From: a bacterium
Lineage (GTDB): Bacteria; Actinomycetota; Acidimicrobiia; Acidimicrobiales; Bin134
Reading direction: 5' to 3'
Assembly: GCA_028819295.1 (NCBI GenBank)
Contig: JAPPMA010000006.1
Location: 17,497-75,989 of the forward strand
Length of the DNA stretch: 58,493 nt
Positions 41,028-49,501 of this stretch are shown here, piece by piece. Both the position numbers and the translations under genes were made by a program. The first letter of the stretch is position 1; every line of letters starts with the position of its first letter. The notes beneath the pieces are model-generated. The model was given only the letters and a program-made list of their open reading frames with translations. It ran no database searches and was not told where the DNA came from.

Positions 41028-41849
41028 ATGGCTGACAATCCGGCTGGCCATCCCAATGCGTTGATCGACATTGACGACGGCATCATCACGGTCACCCTCG
41101 ACCGCCCCGAAAAGCTGAACGCCATCAGCCACGAGATGACGGCATCGCTGTGGGAGGCGGTGCTGGCGCTGGGCGACCGCGACGATCTGCGCTGCATGGT
41201 GATCACCGCCAAGGGCCGTTACTTCACCGCCGGACAGGACATCTCCAGCCCGGCGGGCAACCGACCCGGCGACCCCGAGACCATGGACCAGCATCCCGGG
41301 TGGAACTTCCGGCGGGACTACCGCAGCCACCACCTGCTCTACGACGAGATGGAGGCGGTGGAGAAGCCGGTGATCATGGCCATCCAGGGGCGGTGCCTGG
41401 GAGCGGGGGTGGAGATGGCCGGTTCGGTGGACTTCCGGTTCTGCACCCCGGAGGCCTCGTTCGCGCTGCCCGAGGTGAAGCTGGGGGGCATCGCCGGCAG
41501 CGGCGGCACCAGCAGGCTGACCCGGCTGATCGGGCCGAGCTGGGCCAAGTGGATGGCCATGGCCACCATGGAGGTCGGCGCGGAGCAGGCCAAATCGATC
41601 GGACTGGTGCATGAGGTGTACCCGGCCGAGTCCCTGATGGACGAGGTGTACGCGTTTTGCCGACACCTGATGTCGCTGCCCACTGAAGCCTTGGGGCTGG
41701 CCAAGATGGCGGTGGACGTGTGCGCCGACGTGGCCGACCGGAACATCCAGCGGCAGTTCGACCGGGTGGCGGTGTACTCCACGCTGGCCGCGTTCGAGAA
41801 GTCAATGGAGCGCTTCGGGCGCGAGAAGGACGAGAACCCTAAATCTTGA
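41028..41849 (+). CDS. Enoyl-CoA hydratase/isomerase family protein
   Basis: 273 aa. Crotonase fold with oxyanion-hole segments KGRYFTAGQDISSP and AIQGRCLGAGVEMAGSVDFRF. ASFALPEVKLGGIAGSGGTSRLTRLIG is the usual central part. The usual catalytic Glu pair is not certain: Glu of LPEVKLG is present, the first is less clear. Acts on enoyl-CoA in beta-oxidation-type pathways. Second gene of the operon with the luciferase-like oxidoreductase. Confidence 0.92.
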   Translation: MADNPAGHPNALIDIDDGIITVTLDRPEKLNAISHEMTASLWEAVLALGDRDDLRCMVITAKGRYFTAGQDISSPAGNRPGDPETMDQHPGWNFRRDYRSHHLLYDEMEAVEKPVIMAIQGRCLGAGVEMAGSVDFRFCTPEASFALPEVKLGGIAGSGGTSRLTRLIGPSWAKWMAMATMEVGAEQAKSIGLVHEVYPAESLMDEVYAFCRHLMSLPTEALGLAKMAVDVCADVADRNIQRQFDRVAVYSTLAAFEKSMERFGREKDENPKS

Positions 41850-41895
41850 ACAGCCGGAGACAGGAAGCATGAATGCCTCAAGATAGTGCTCGAGC

Positions 41896-42693
41896 GTGAT
41901 CTCACGGATTTGGGCGGGCCTGTTGGTGGTTGCATTGGTGACCGCAGGCTGCGGCGATGACGCTGATGAACCCGAGGCCGCCATCGTTGAAACCGTGGAC
42001 TTGGACAAGGTGCCAACCGTCGCCCCTCCCATTGAGCTGCCGACGCCGAATTCAATGCCGACGCCGACTGCAACACCGACGCCGACGGTGCCGTCCGAGC
42101 CAACCCCTCCCCCATTGCCAGAGCTATTGGTATGGCCAACCGAACCGCCGCTCGAGTGGCCCCGGACTCCGGATGAGGCGGCGGCGGGCTTAGCCCAGCA
42201 GGTGGCCCGCGGAGAGAGGGCCGCCGTGCCTCGACCGGCCGTCCAATCCGAGATGACCGCCACCGCCGAGTTGCCCCGGCTGGCTGAGGACGGCTCGCCG
42301 TTCGGGTTGGCCACCACCATCTATATGCAGCAAGTTCAACTCGACGACGGCACCCTGGCCTGGGTGGTGATCAGCGCCCAATCTGACGACATCGTGGTGG
42401 AGTTCCCGGCCGTCGGCGAGCTGCTGGCCGACGGCACGTTGGTGCGGGGCGAAGGAAATGGTTTCGAGGGCACGATCGTGTTCCAAGTTGAGGACCAGGA
42501 CGGCCTCCTGGGCCTGGCCTTGGCCCAGGGTGGAGCGCTAGGTCAGAACCTCCCGTTCGAGATCTCACTGCCCTTCGACCAGCGCCCCGCCTCCGGCGAC
42601 TGGGCAACCTTGACCGGCTACACCGACTCCGCCGTCGACGGCAGCCTCTCCTCCCTCACCATGCTCCCCATGAGGCTGGTAGACGGGTCTTAG
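41896..42693 (+). CDS. Lipoprotein with Pro/Thr linker and Gmad2-like domain
   Basis: 265 aa from GTG 41896. A lipobox VTAGC at residues 15-19 (cleavage before Cys19) predicts a membrane-anchored lipoprotein. A Pro/Thr-rich linker (residues about 40-75: TPTATPTPTVPSEPTPP) would span the wall. The C-terminal 95 residues match the Gmad2 pattern: VRGEGNGFEGTIVFQVEDQDG and SAVDGSLSSLTMLPMRLV. Gmad2 is an Ig-like exported domain seen with spore germination proteins. A 24-codon fragment of a paralogue lies at 43539-43610. Confidence 0.78.
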   Translation: MISRIWAGLLVVALVTAGCGDDADEPEAAIVETVDLDKVPTVAPPIELPTPNSMPTPTATPTPTVPSEPTPPPLPELLVWPTEPPLEWPRTPDEAAAGLAQQVARGERAAVPRPAVQSEMTATAELPRLAEDGSPFGLATTIYMQQVQLDDGTLAWVVISAQSDDIVVEFPAVGELLADGTLVRGEGNGFEGTIVFQVEDQDGLLGLALAQGGALGQNLPFEISLPFDQRPASGDWATLTGYTDSAVDGSLSSLTMLPMRLVDGS

Positions 42694-42734
42694 CTACACC
42701 CGATCTTTGGTTGTGTGTCTATCAGCGTCGCTTC

Positions 42735-43166
42735 TCAAGTGTCGGAGAGTGGATTCTCCCAACCGACCTCGCTGAACCGGGCAAAGTCGGTGTCGGCGCT
42801 CATGACAACCAGGCCATGCTCTAGCGCCAACGCGGCCAGGGTTGCATCGGGCACGAGGTTGGCCGAGAGGTTGTAGCGCGTTATGAGCTCTCCCAGTGCC
42901 TCGGCCGTCCGGGCACCCGCAGCCGGCACCCACACGGGGTCGGCGTCAAGCCATGCACGCACTCTACGCCAAGCTTGAGCCGGGGTCATGGGGCGGTCCC
43001 AAACCCGCGGATTGGTGCTGATCCGCACAAACGCGGCAATGGTCTGTATCGGCAGGCCCACCCGACGGCTGTTGCTCAGCACTGTGTTGAGCCAGCGGGT
43101 CGCCTTGTCGTGGTGTATTGACGAGGAGTCTGTGGCGTATAGGAGGAGGTTGGCGTCGACAATCAT
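42735..43166 (-). CDS. vapC: VapC toxin, PIN domain
   Basis: 143 aa, M. tuberculosis-type PIN family. MIVDANLLLYA gives the first catalytic Asp; NLVPDATLAALALEHG and SADTDFARF give the other acids. The usual TNPRV motif is present (RISTNPRVWDRPMTPAQAW). It should be a Mg-dependent RNase that cuts tRNA or rRNA. Its ATG overlaps the vapB stop by 4 bases. Confidence 0.92.
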   Translation of the reverse strand: MIVDANLLLYATDSSSIHHDKATRWLNTVLSNSRRVGLPIQTIAAFVRISTNPRVWDRPMTPAQAWRRVRAWLDADPVWVPAAGARTAEALGELITRYNLSANLVPDATLAALALEHGLVVMSADTDFARFSEVGWENPLSDT

Positions 43167-43435
43167 TCCGAAAGGGGGGCGCCTGGGACAGTCCTGCCTT
43201 GCTGGTCGGCCAGGTCAAATTCGTCAAGTATGCCAAGCACTTCGCCAATGTTGGCCACGTCGATCTTCATGCCCATGTCGAAACTCTCGTGTACGTATGC
43301 GGGCACCTCAACAGGCCTGGCCAGGCCGTCGCGCACAAGCCGGTTCACCGCTTCGCTCATACCGATGCCCTCCTCCCGTCTCAAACCTTGGACCGCCGCA
43401 GCAACATCATCAGCAAGGGTGACGGTCGTCCTCAT
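43163..43435 (-). CDS. vapB: VapB antitoxin, ribbon-helix-helix
   Basis: 90 aa from ATG 43435. N-terminal ribbon-helix-helix MRTTVTLADDVAAAVQGLR followed by GIGMSEAVNRLVRDGLA binds DNA. The C-terminal 40 residues wrap the toxin. Pairs by overlap with vapC. The region upstream (43436-43538) should hold the self-regulated promoter; no distinct operator is visible. Confidence 0.88.
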   Translation of the reverse strand: MRTTVTLADDVAAAVQGLRREEGIGMSEAVNRLVRDGLARPVEVPAYVHESFDMGMKIDVANIGEVLGILDEFDLADQQGRTVPGAPLSE

Positions 43436-43538
43436 ACACCAAAGGCTAGCATCAAGATGTAGTCTACTGAACATCAATATGCCATCAAGTCTTCCCAGTG
43501 CAGAAACCTGACCCCGTTAGCGTCCGTCGATCAACCCC

Positions 43539-43610
43539 ACCTACTCCGCCGTCGACGGAAGCCTCTCCGCCCTCACCATGCTCCCCATGCGCCCGGTGGA
43601 CGGCTCCTAG
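43539..43610 (+). pseudogene. 3' tail of a Gmad2-type lipoprotein gene
   Basis: 24 codons (TYSAVDGSLSALTMLPM and PVDGS then TAG) closely match the end of the lipoprotein gene at 42693, with several silent and a few coding changes. The sequence before 43539 is unrelated. This is the tail of a diverged second copy, cut off by whatever brought in vapBC, and it stops 5 bases before the IS3 remnant. Confidence 0.8.
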
Positions 43611-43615
43611 TCGAC

Positions 43616-44246
43616 TGACCGGACCCCGTTTTTTGATGTGTCACCTGTTTGTTGGACTGGGTTTGCGGGAGTCAGGCGGCGTGTGGTTGTTGTCGGTGGC
43701 GTCGCTCGTACTCGGCGGGTGAGATGTTGCCGAGCGGTGAGTGGCGCCGGGTCCGTCGGCCTGTTCCTCCAGCAGAAGAACCCAGACGCCGAAACGCCCA
43801 GCAGCCGGCACGCGGCCCTGCGGCCGCGTCCCTCAGCCCCCAACGCCCCCACGATCGGGCACAGCTCTTTTGGGCGCATCACCCGGTCCCCGGCGAACAG
43901 CTCCGACGCCCGCTTGACCGCAGCCAGCTCGGCCTCCAAATCCATGATCCGCCGCCCGGCCGCCCGCAACGAAGCGCCCCCGCCGCTCGCAACACCGGGC
44001 GCCAAGCCCCGATCCACGAGGCCCTGGCGCTTCCGGCGATACAGCGCCGACTCGCACATCTCCAGATCCCGGGCCAGCCCGGCCACCGACCGGCCGGCGC
44101 AGACCTGGCCCAGCACCATCACACGGAACTCAGACGAACACGAAAAAGGCATCAAAGCACCTCCTAGCTCGCAACACCACCACTCCCGCAAACCAGGACC
44201 GAAAAAGGTGGACACACCACCCGGACCAAAAAACGGGGTCCGGTCA
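43616..44246. mobile_element. IS3-family element remnant with perfect 20-bp ends
   Basis: TGACCGGACCCCGTTTTTTG at 43616-43635 is exactly inverted at 44227-44246. The 631-bp element is about half the length of a complete IS3 element. No target-site duplication is evident (CGAC on the left, TTCC on the right). Because both ends are perfect it could still be mobilised by a full copy elsewhere in the genome. Confidence 0.88.
43672..44152 (-). pseudogene. IS3-family transposase, internally deleted
   Basis: ATG 44152, with GGAGG before it, encodes the OrfA helix-turn-helix (SEFRVMVLGQVCAGRSVAGL), a leucine-zipper-like helix (RRIMDLEAELAAVKRASELF) and the OrfB start (CRLLGVSASGFFCWRNRP). Soon after, about 43760, the frame changes and the last 20 or so residues of OrfB follow (LGNISPAEYERRHRQQPHAA). 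The whole DDE catalytic core is missing, so the product cannot transpose. Confidence 0.85.
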
Positions 44247-44285
44247 TTCCCAAGGTTGCGCTGGGAGACACTTGGGGGATCGAAC

Positions 44286-45527
44286 TCATTGTACGTCCGC
44301 CATTGCGATTGCTAGCGCTGCAAGGGCAAGTCTGATGTCTTCATGTGTGACGGTGAGAGGTGGCATGAACCGAAGCGTTCTTGCACCAGCGGTCATTGTG
44401 ATGAGGTTGCTGTGTTCAAGGCAGTGCCTGACGACGTCGTTCGTCCGTTGGTCTGTATCGAAGTCAATGGCAACCATCAGGCCGATTCCGCGGGTGTGGG
44501 TGATGAAGGAGTATTTGGCCTTCAGAGCGTTGAGCCCGGCTAGGAGCTGGTCACCGCGAGCGTGGACATTGTCGAGGAAGCCGTCTTCGGTGAGGACTTC
44601 GATGGTGGCGAGAGCAGCGGCGCACCCGATGGGGTTTCCGCCGTAAGTCCCGCCATGCGATCCGGTGGGCCAAAGGTCATCGAGTTCGCGTCTTGTGCCC
44701 AGGGCGGACAAGGGAAATCCAGATGCAATGCCTTTGGCCATGCAAATGATGTCTGGTTCAACGCCGAAGTGGTCGATAGCGAACACTTTCCCCGTTCGAC
44801 CGAATCCTGTCTGGATCTCGTCGCAGATGAAGAGCAGGTCGTGCTGTTTGCAGCGGAGGCTGAGTTCTTGGAGGAACCGCGGAGGGGCTGGGATGTATCC
44901 GCCTTCACCAATGACCGGTTCGATTACGAGGGCGGCGGTTTCGCCTGGCGCGGTGGCGGTAGTGAGCAGCTGGTCGAATCCTGCCAGAGCCCGGTCGACC
45001 TCAGATTCAATGTCGGTGGCACGCCCGTCGGGGAAAGGGGCGACGAAGATTCCCGATGGCAGCGGTGCGTGACCAGCGCGGTACACAGTCTTTGAGGTGG
45101 TCATGGCCATCGCTTGGTGGGTACGACCGTGAAAGCCTCCTTGGAACACGATGATGTTGGGCCGGCCGGTTGCTTGTTTGGCGAGTTTGACCGACGCCTC
45201 GATGATTTCTGCGCCGGAATTTGCGAAAAAGAACGTGTCGATGCCAGGAGGTGACAGTACGGCGAGTCGTTGCGCGAGAGGCTGGAGCAGGTCATGGGTG
45301 TAGACATTGGCCTGCGCGTGGATGAAGCGTTCAGCTTGACGGGCGATCGCGGCGACAACTTTCGGGTGGCAGTGGCCCGTGGCGGTGACCGCGATGCCTC
45401 CTGTGAAGTCCAGATAGTGTTTCCCGCTGGTGGTCGTGATCCAGGAGCCCTGACCGGTCGCGACATCCAGATCAGTGACTTTGAACCACACGTTTGAGAG
45501 GTTCGGTGTTGGCGGCAGTTGAGTCAC
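44286..45527 (-). CDS. Class III aminotransferase, GABA transaminase-like
   Basis: 413 aa, PLP-dependent. GTFFFANSGAE-type motif (DTFFFANSGAEIIEASVKLAKQ in sequence), FQGGFHGRTHQAMAM, ICDEIQTGFGRTGK, and the PLP Lys in CMAKGIASGFPLSALG are complete. Closest in look to 4-aminobutyrate aminotransferases. Last gene of the long operon; its ATG overlaps the bioD stop by 4 bases. With the aldehyde dehydrogenase at the operon start it could convert an omega-amino acid to a dicarboxylate. It might instead cover for the damaged BioA. Confidence 0.87.
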   Translation of the reverse strand: MTQLPPTPNLSNVWFKVTDLDVATGQGSWITTTSGKHYLDFTGGIAVTATGHCHPKVVAAIARQAERFIHAQANVYTHDLLQPLAQRLAVLSPPGIDTFFFANSGAEIIEASVKLAKQATGRPNIIVFQGGFHGRTHQAMAMTTSKTVYRAGHAPLPSGIFVAPFPDGRATDIESEVDRALAGFDQLLTTATAPGETAALVIEPVIGEGGYIPAPPRFLQELSLRCKQHDLLFICDEIQTGFGRTGKVFAIDHFGVEPDIICMAKGIASGFPLSALGTRRELDDLWPTGSHGGTYGGNPIGCAAALATIEVLTEDGFLDNVHARGDQLLAGLNALKAKYSFITHTRGIGLMVAIDFDTDQRTNDVVRHCLEHSNLITMTAGARTLRFMPPLTVTHEDIRLALAALAIAMADVQ

Positions 45528-46444
45528 CGTCGCTCCACCTCAATGAACGAGACGTCGTTTGTCCCTGAATTTGCGAGGTTGTGCTCTATCCCCGCCGGTC
45601 GGTCGTAGCTTTCGCCTGCCACCATCTCAAAGTTGGAGGTATCACCGTCTGGGTTGGTGATGTCGACAACGGCGGTGCGGAGCGGGGTCACGGTGTAGGG
45701 GAAATCGTGGCGATGCCACCCTGTTTCTCCGCCGGGAGTGATTTCGTGTTGGGTGATTCGGACTGTGGGAGTGTCAGCAAGAAGCGACATCCTGTATTTC
45801 GGATCATGGTCTGTCGCGGTGGTGAGGGCGTCGGCGAGCTCGGTGATTGTCGTCGCGACTTCAAAGCCTTGATCCCGTAGCCAGGAATCGTTGAGTCGGT
45901 GCAATCGACTGGAGCCGTCGAACCGGTTGAGGAAGATGATGTGGGGCCGAGATCCCAACGCAGTGCTGATGGCTCTTACGTTGTGGATGACTCCGAGCCT
46001 GGCGTCAGTCACGACGACAATGCAGCTCGGGTTGAGGGCTTCGATGAGGTCGAGCGTGTCGCTGTGCTCAGCGATTGGTGAGAGAAGTCCCCCGACGCCT
46101 TCGACTAGTCCTATTTCAAACTGTCGTTCAAAGGCGCAGGAGGCAAGGATCGCCTCGAATGTCGGAGAGGGCTGCCGTAGTTCCGCAGCTGCCATTGGCG
46201 GGGCGAGGGAGAGCGGAAGGCTGTGGTTCGGGCGGCAGACCAATTCGGGGCTTTCGCCTGTGGCTCGGGCCAGGACTTCGGCGTCGGTGCTTCCGAGCTC
46301 GTCGAGATCATAAGACTGGACCGGCTTCCGAGCCGACACTGTGGCGCCGCGTCGTCGTAATTCGGTGGCAAGGTTCGCGCCGACCCACGTCTTTCCGATC
46401 TCGGTGGAGGTGCCGGTGATCACAAAGAGATGTTCAGGTCGCAT
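45524..46444 (-). CDS. bioD: Dethiobiotin synthetase fused to a cupin domain
   Basis: 306 aa from ATG 46444 (ATG 46462 is also open). Residues 1-210 are BioD: P-loop GTSTEIGKTWVGA, catalytic Lys in VSARKPVQSYD, VEGVGGLLSPI and the nucleotide segment near IIFLNRFDG. BioD closes the ureido ring of dethiobiotin with ATP and CO2. Residues about 215-306 are a cupin: YRMSLLADTPTVRITQHEI, the metal-type motif GGETGWHRHDFP and AGESYDRPAGIEHNLANSG. I know of no standard BioD-cupin fusion. Either a real fusion or the product of an in-frame deletion that joined two operon genes. Confidence 0.85.
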   Translation of the reverse strand: MRPEHLFVITGTSTEIGKTWVGANLATELRRRGATVSARKPVQSYDLDELGSTDAEVLARATGESPELVCRPNHSLPLSLAPPMAAAELRQPSPTFEAILASCAFERQFEIGLVEGVGGLLSPIAEHSDTLDLIEALNPSCIVVVTDARLGVIHNVRAISTALGSRPHIIFLNRFDGSSRLHRLNDSWLRDQGFEVATTITELADALTTATDHDPKYRMSLLADTPTVRITQHEITPGGETGWHRHDFPYTVTPLRTAVVDITNPDGDTSNFEMVAGESYDRPAGIEHNLANSGTNDVSFIEVERR

Positions 46445-47297
46445 CGACGCCTGCTGAATCAAGTGCTGATAGAAGCCGTCTCATATCTCCAGGGGTATGG
46501 GCCGCTGACACTGTGAGCCGTAGGCGTGAGGTGCCGGGCGCGACTGTGGGTGGGCGGATCGCGGGGACAAGGATTCCCATTTTCTGAAGCTCGGATGAGA
46601 CTGTCATGGCGCGGTCCTCATCACCGAGGACGACCGGGATGATCGGACTGGGGTGACCGGGCCGCACTTGGTCGATATTCGACCTCAGAGTTGCTTTGAG
46701 CTGTTTGCCTTCGCATCCCTCGAGGATGTCTACTGCGGCCAGAGCATTTCCGCTGTAGGAGTGGCCGTGGTAGAAGGTGCGCTCGCCGAGGTCTGGCCCA
46801 AGGAAGGTCTCATAGATGTGGGGGGCGGCTGCCGTGGCTGACAGGGGCGCATAGCCTCCCGTTATGCCCTTGCCGAGGCACATGATGTCGGGGGCGATTC
46901 CGCATTGCTCGGATGCGAACAGCGTGCCTGTACGACCGAAACCGGTCGCCGCCCCATCGGATGCAAATAGGAAGTGAGGTTCAGGCACAGGAACTTGTGG
47001 TGCCAGTGCTTCGGCCAGCTCAATCGGCGCCACGTTTCCGTTCCCGAGCAGTGTTGAGTGGCTGATCTTTAGCAGCTGATCCACCGCTGCTTGGTTCAGG
47101 TCGGGATCGTTGTGTCCGATTGTCATAACCCAGAGCGACGAGATGGCATCAAGGTAGCGGTTGTCCTCCACAGCGATGAGGTAGTTGCCTTCTCCTGTCT
47201 CGACGATGACGGGAGTCGAGGTGTCGTAGCAGGACATTTGGGTGAATCCATGCCACACCACGCGCTTATCTCGTTTGATCCAGGACGCGATGCTCAT
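46434..47297 (-). CDS. BioA-BioF chimera (two in-frame deletions)
   Basis: 287 aa from ATG 47297. Residues 1-117 match BioA (WIKRDKRVVWHGFTQM to FASDGAA). About 100 residues with the PLP-ring and Asp contacts are then missing, and the sequence resumes as TGFGRTGTLFASEQCGIAPD, with the PLP Lys at K143 (LGKGITGGY), to YSGNALAA at 188. From there it is BioF, not BioA: VDILEGCEGKQ, SPIIPVVLGDEDRA, VPAIRPPTVAPGTSRLRL and TVSAAHT. The frame is open throughout. Neither DAPA aminotransferase nor KAPA synthase activity is expected. Placed between bsaP and bioD, where bioA and bioF normally sit. Confidence 0.82.
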   Translation of the reverse strand: MSIASWIKRDKRVVWHGFTQMSCYDTSTPVIVETGEGNYLIAVEDNRYLDAISSLWVMTIGHNDPDLNQAAVDQLLKISHSTLLGNGNVAPIELAEALAPQVPVPEPHFLFASDGAATGFGRTGTLFASEQCGIAPDIMCLGKGITGGYAPLSATAAAPHIYETFLGPDLGERTFYHGHSYSGNALAAVDILEGCEGKQLKATLRSNIDQVRPGHPSPIIPVVLGDEDRAMTVSSELQKMGILVPAIRPPTVAPGTSRLRLTVSAAHTPGDMRRLLSALDSAGVDAT

Positions 47298-47518
47298 GGA
47301 GATCGGATCTCCATTTGGCAGCGGCGGCATGCTGCGGTCCAGCCAGCCGGATTCACATTTGTTCGAAGGAGGCGACCACAGCGGGGACAGTGCCGGGGAG
47401 CTTCGTACTCGGAGCGGCAGCCGCCGCACTCCGTGGACCCGCATCCAGTGCAAATGGCCTCGGCGTGGTCGGCGACGCCTTGCTGGCTCACGCTGGCGGC
47501 CTCGGGGCTAGAGGACAC
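47294..47518 (-). CDS. bsaP: Biotin synthase auxiliary protein BsaP
   Basis: 74 aa from GTG 47518. Small Cys-rich protein with CTGCGSTECGGC, RHCPRCGRLL and a final AACRRCQ; the phrase PRHCPRCGR and NPAGWTAAC match the actinobacterial BsaP type that sits directly after bioB and helps BioB regain its sulfur-donating [2Fe-2S] cluster. It overlaps the bioB end by 11 bases and the bioA start by 4. The first 35 residues are less conserved. Confidence 0.8.
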   Translation of the reverse strand: MSSSPEAASVSQQGVADHAEAICTGCGSTECGGCRSEYEAPRHCPRCGRLLRTNVNPAGWTAACRRCQMEIRSP

Positions 47519-48533
47519 CGGTAAGCGCCCCGATCGGCATCTTCAGGTCTTCCAGCATTTTGAGGTCTTCTTCGGGGCTGCGGCCAAGAGTGGTGAGGTA
47601 GTTGCCAATGATCAGCGCGTTCACGCCTGCCGTCATGCCCATCGCCTGTAGCTCGCCGAGCGTGATCTCCCGGCCCCCGGCATAGCGGAGGATCACATCG
47701 GGCAGAGCTAGTCGGAACAGCGCTATCCATCTCAATGCTTCAAGCGGCTTGATCGGCTTGCGGATCTGAAGCGGTGTCCCAGGGCGCGGATTCAAGAAGT
47801 TGAGCGGAACCTCGGTTGGGGCCAGCGATTGGAGCTGGGAGAGCAGCTCGATCCGCTGGTCCACAGTCTCTCCCATGCCGAGCAGGGCACCGCAACAAAG
47901 CTCCATGCCGCTGCGCTTGACCATCTTGCATGTGTCGTATCGCTCGGCCCACGTGTGGGTGGACACGATGTTGGAAAAGAACGACTCGGCGGTCTCGAGG
48001 TTGTGGTTGTATCGGTGGACGCCTCCGGCGGCGAAGCGTTCCGCCTGGTCCTCGGAGAGAATCCCTGCGCTGACCGCGACGTTGAGCCCTGTCTCGGACT
48101 TGATGAGAGGGACAAGCCCGAGGATACGATCCACGGTGCGCTCGTCAGGGCCGCGAATCGCCAAGACGATGCAGAACTCAGTCGCCCCGGTTTCTGCGGT
48201 CTCCCTCGCCGCTGCGATGACCTCCGCGGTGTCGAGGAACGGTGTGGCAGGCATCGATTCTTCGAATTGGGAGGACTGGGAGCAGAAATGGCAGTCCTCA
48301 GGACAGCCACCGGTCTTTGCCGAGAGGATGCCTTCGACTTCGACGGTGGGTCCGCAGCGGTCCAAGCGCACCTGGTGCGCAAGAGCGCCGAGTGCAGGGA
48401 TCTGATCGTCGGGGAGGGTTGACAGGGCGGACAGCTCGGCGGCGTCGAGGCCGCGGCGTTCGTCTAGCAGTGCACTCTCAGCAGCTCGCAGCAGTTCACG
48501 GGCCTTGGGGACTGTCCTTGTCGCAGCGGTCAT
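47508..48533 (-). CDS. bioB: Biotin synthase
   Basis: 341 aa. Radical SAM enzyme that inserts sulfur into dethiobiotin. The 4Fe-4S motif C77-x3-C81-x2-C84 (CPEDCHFC) is intact, and the residues around the auxiliary cluster are present (EFCIVLAIR, YDTCKMVKRSGMELCCG, NFLNPRPGTPL, ILRYAGGREI). Overlaps pxpC by 4 bases, so the biotin genes are read from the same message as the carboxylase genes. This direct coupling to a biotin-dependent enzyme is noteworthy. Confidence 0.97.
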   Translation of the reverse strand: MTAATRTVPKARELLRAAESALLDERRGLDAAELSALSTLPDDQIPALGALAHQVRLDRCGPTVEVEGILSAKTGGCPEDCHFCSQSSQFEESMPATPFLDTAEVIAAARETAETGATEFCIVLAIRGPDERTVDRILGLVPLIKSETGLNVAVSAGILSEDQAERFAAGGVHRYNHNLETAESFFSNIVSTHTWAERYDTCKMVKRSGMELCCGALLGMGETVDQRIELLSQLQSLAPTEVPLNFLNPRPGTPLQIRKPIKPLEALRWIALFRLALPDVILRYAGGREITLGELQAMGMTAGVNALIIGNYLTTLGRSPEEDLKMLEDLKMPIGALTGVL

Positions 48534-49501
48534 GACGCCACCGCCATCCGGAGCTCCTCGATTCTCTTGCTGCGATCGCGCCGCGCCTCAAGTGCGGTCT
48601 CAAGGTTGACTTCGACGAATCGGGTGGTGTTGTTCGGCGCCGATTGAGCGACGAGATCCATATCGGCTCCAATGACGGTTGCCACCATGACGTAGCCGCC
48701 TCCGGAGACGGCGTCGCGGTGCAACACGATCGGCTCGATCCCGCCAGGTACTTGTATCGATCCGATTGGATAGGGAGCGTCCACAATATTGGACGGATCG
48801 CTCCCCGCTCCGAAAGGGGGGTCGCGCTCTTCGAATTCCAGTTCGGCGCCCTGATACCGGAAGCCGGTCCGGTCGGCGACTGGTGTCAACCGCCACTCCG
48901 TCCTGAGAAAGGTCTGGCGTCCAGAGGGGGTGAGTCTGTGGTCGAACAAGCCCATCATGACCCTGATCTCACGGTGCTTTGGATGTTCCGTGCGCAAAGA
49001 CTCGGGAACGACCCTGCCTGGGGTTGCTCTTGAAGTGTCACCCGTGTCGATCCAGTCGCCCTCAGCGAGGACGCGTCCTTCCACGCCTCCCATCGAGCCG
49101 AGCGTGTAGGTGGACCTGCTGCCCAAGATTTGGGGGACATCGAATCCGCCGCTCACCGCGATGTAGGCCCTGGCGCCTCCTTCGAGGTAGTCGAATGACA
49201 AGACATCGCCTTCGGCGACGGCGAAGCTCTCCCAAGTTGCGCGGGCTTCACCGTTGAGCAGCGGCGGGAGGTTAGCGCCGGCGACGGCTACGACAGTAGG
49301 GGCCTCGAAGTGAAGCTGGGGGCCGAGGTAGGTGCACTCAAGGACAGCGGCCGAGTCGTCGTTCCCCACCAGCAGGTTCGCTGCCAGCGACGAGTACTGA
49401 TCCAGCGAGCCAGATGGGGGGATTCCGACGCGGTAGTAGCCTGGGCGCCCCAAGTCTTGGATGGTTGTGGCCATCCCAGGTTTGACGACTCTAACTCCCA
49501 T
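48530..49501 (-). CDS. pxpC: 5-oxoprolinase subunit C-like / biotin-dependent carboxyltransferase (KipA)
   Basis: 323 aa. The KipA/PxpC fold: VVKPGMATTIQDLGRPGYYRVGIPPSGSLDQYS at the start (residues about 4-35), LECTYLGPQLHFE, AYIAVSGGFDVPQILGSRST, and DAPYPIGSIQVPGGIEPIVL plus DAVSGGGYVMVATVIGAD near the end. The family is homologous to the carboxyltransferase part of urea amidolyase. It works with PxpB, here overlapping by 11 bases. With the adjacent biotin carboxylase and carrier it probably moves CO2 to a ring nitrogen. Confidence 0.92.
   Translation of the reverse strand: MGVRVVKPGMATTIQDLGRPGYYRVGIPPSGSLDQYSSLAANLLVGNDDSAAVLECTYLGPQLHFEAPTVVAVAGANLPPLLNGEARATWESFAVAEGDVLSFDYLEGGARAYIAVSGGFDVPQILGSRSTYTLGSMGGVEGRVLAEGDWIDTGDTSRATPGRVVPESLRTEHPKHREIRVMMGLFDHRLTPSGRQTFLRTEWRLTPVADRTGFRYQGAELEFEERDPPFGAGSDPSNIVDAPYPIGSIQVPGGIEPIVLHRDAVSGGGYVMVATVIGADMDLVAQSAPNNTTRFVEVNLETALEARRDRSKRIEELRMAVAS

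Noticed and set aside
43501..43520. ACCTGACCCCGTTAG resembles the IS3 end TGACCGGACCCCG
   Set aside because: The match is short and gapped, with no second end or coding remnant to support another element.
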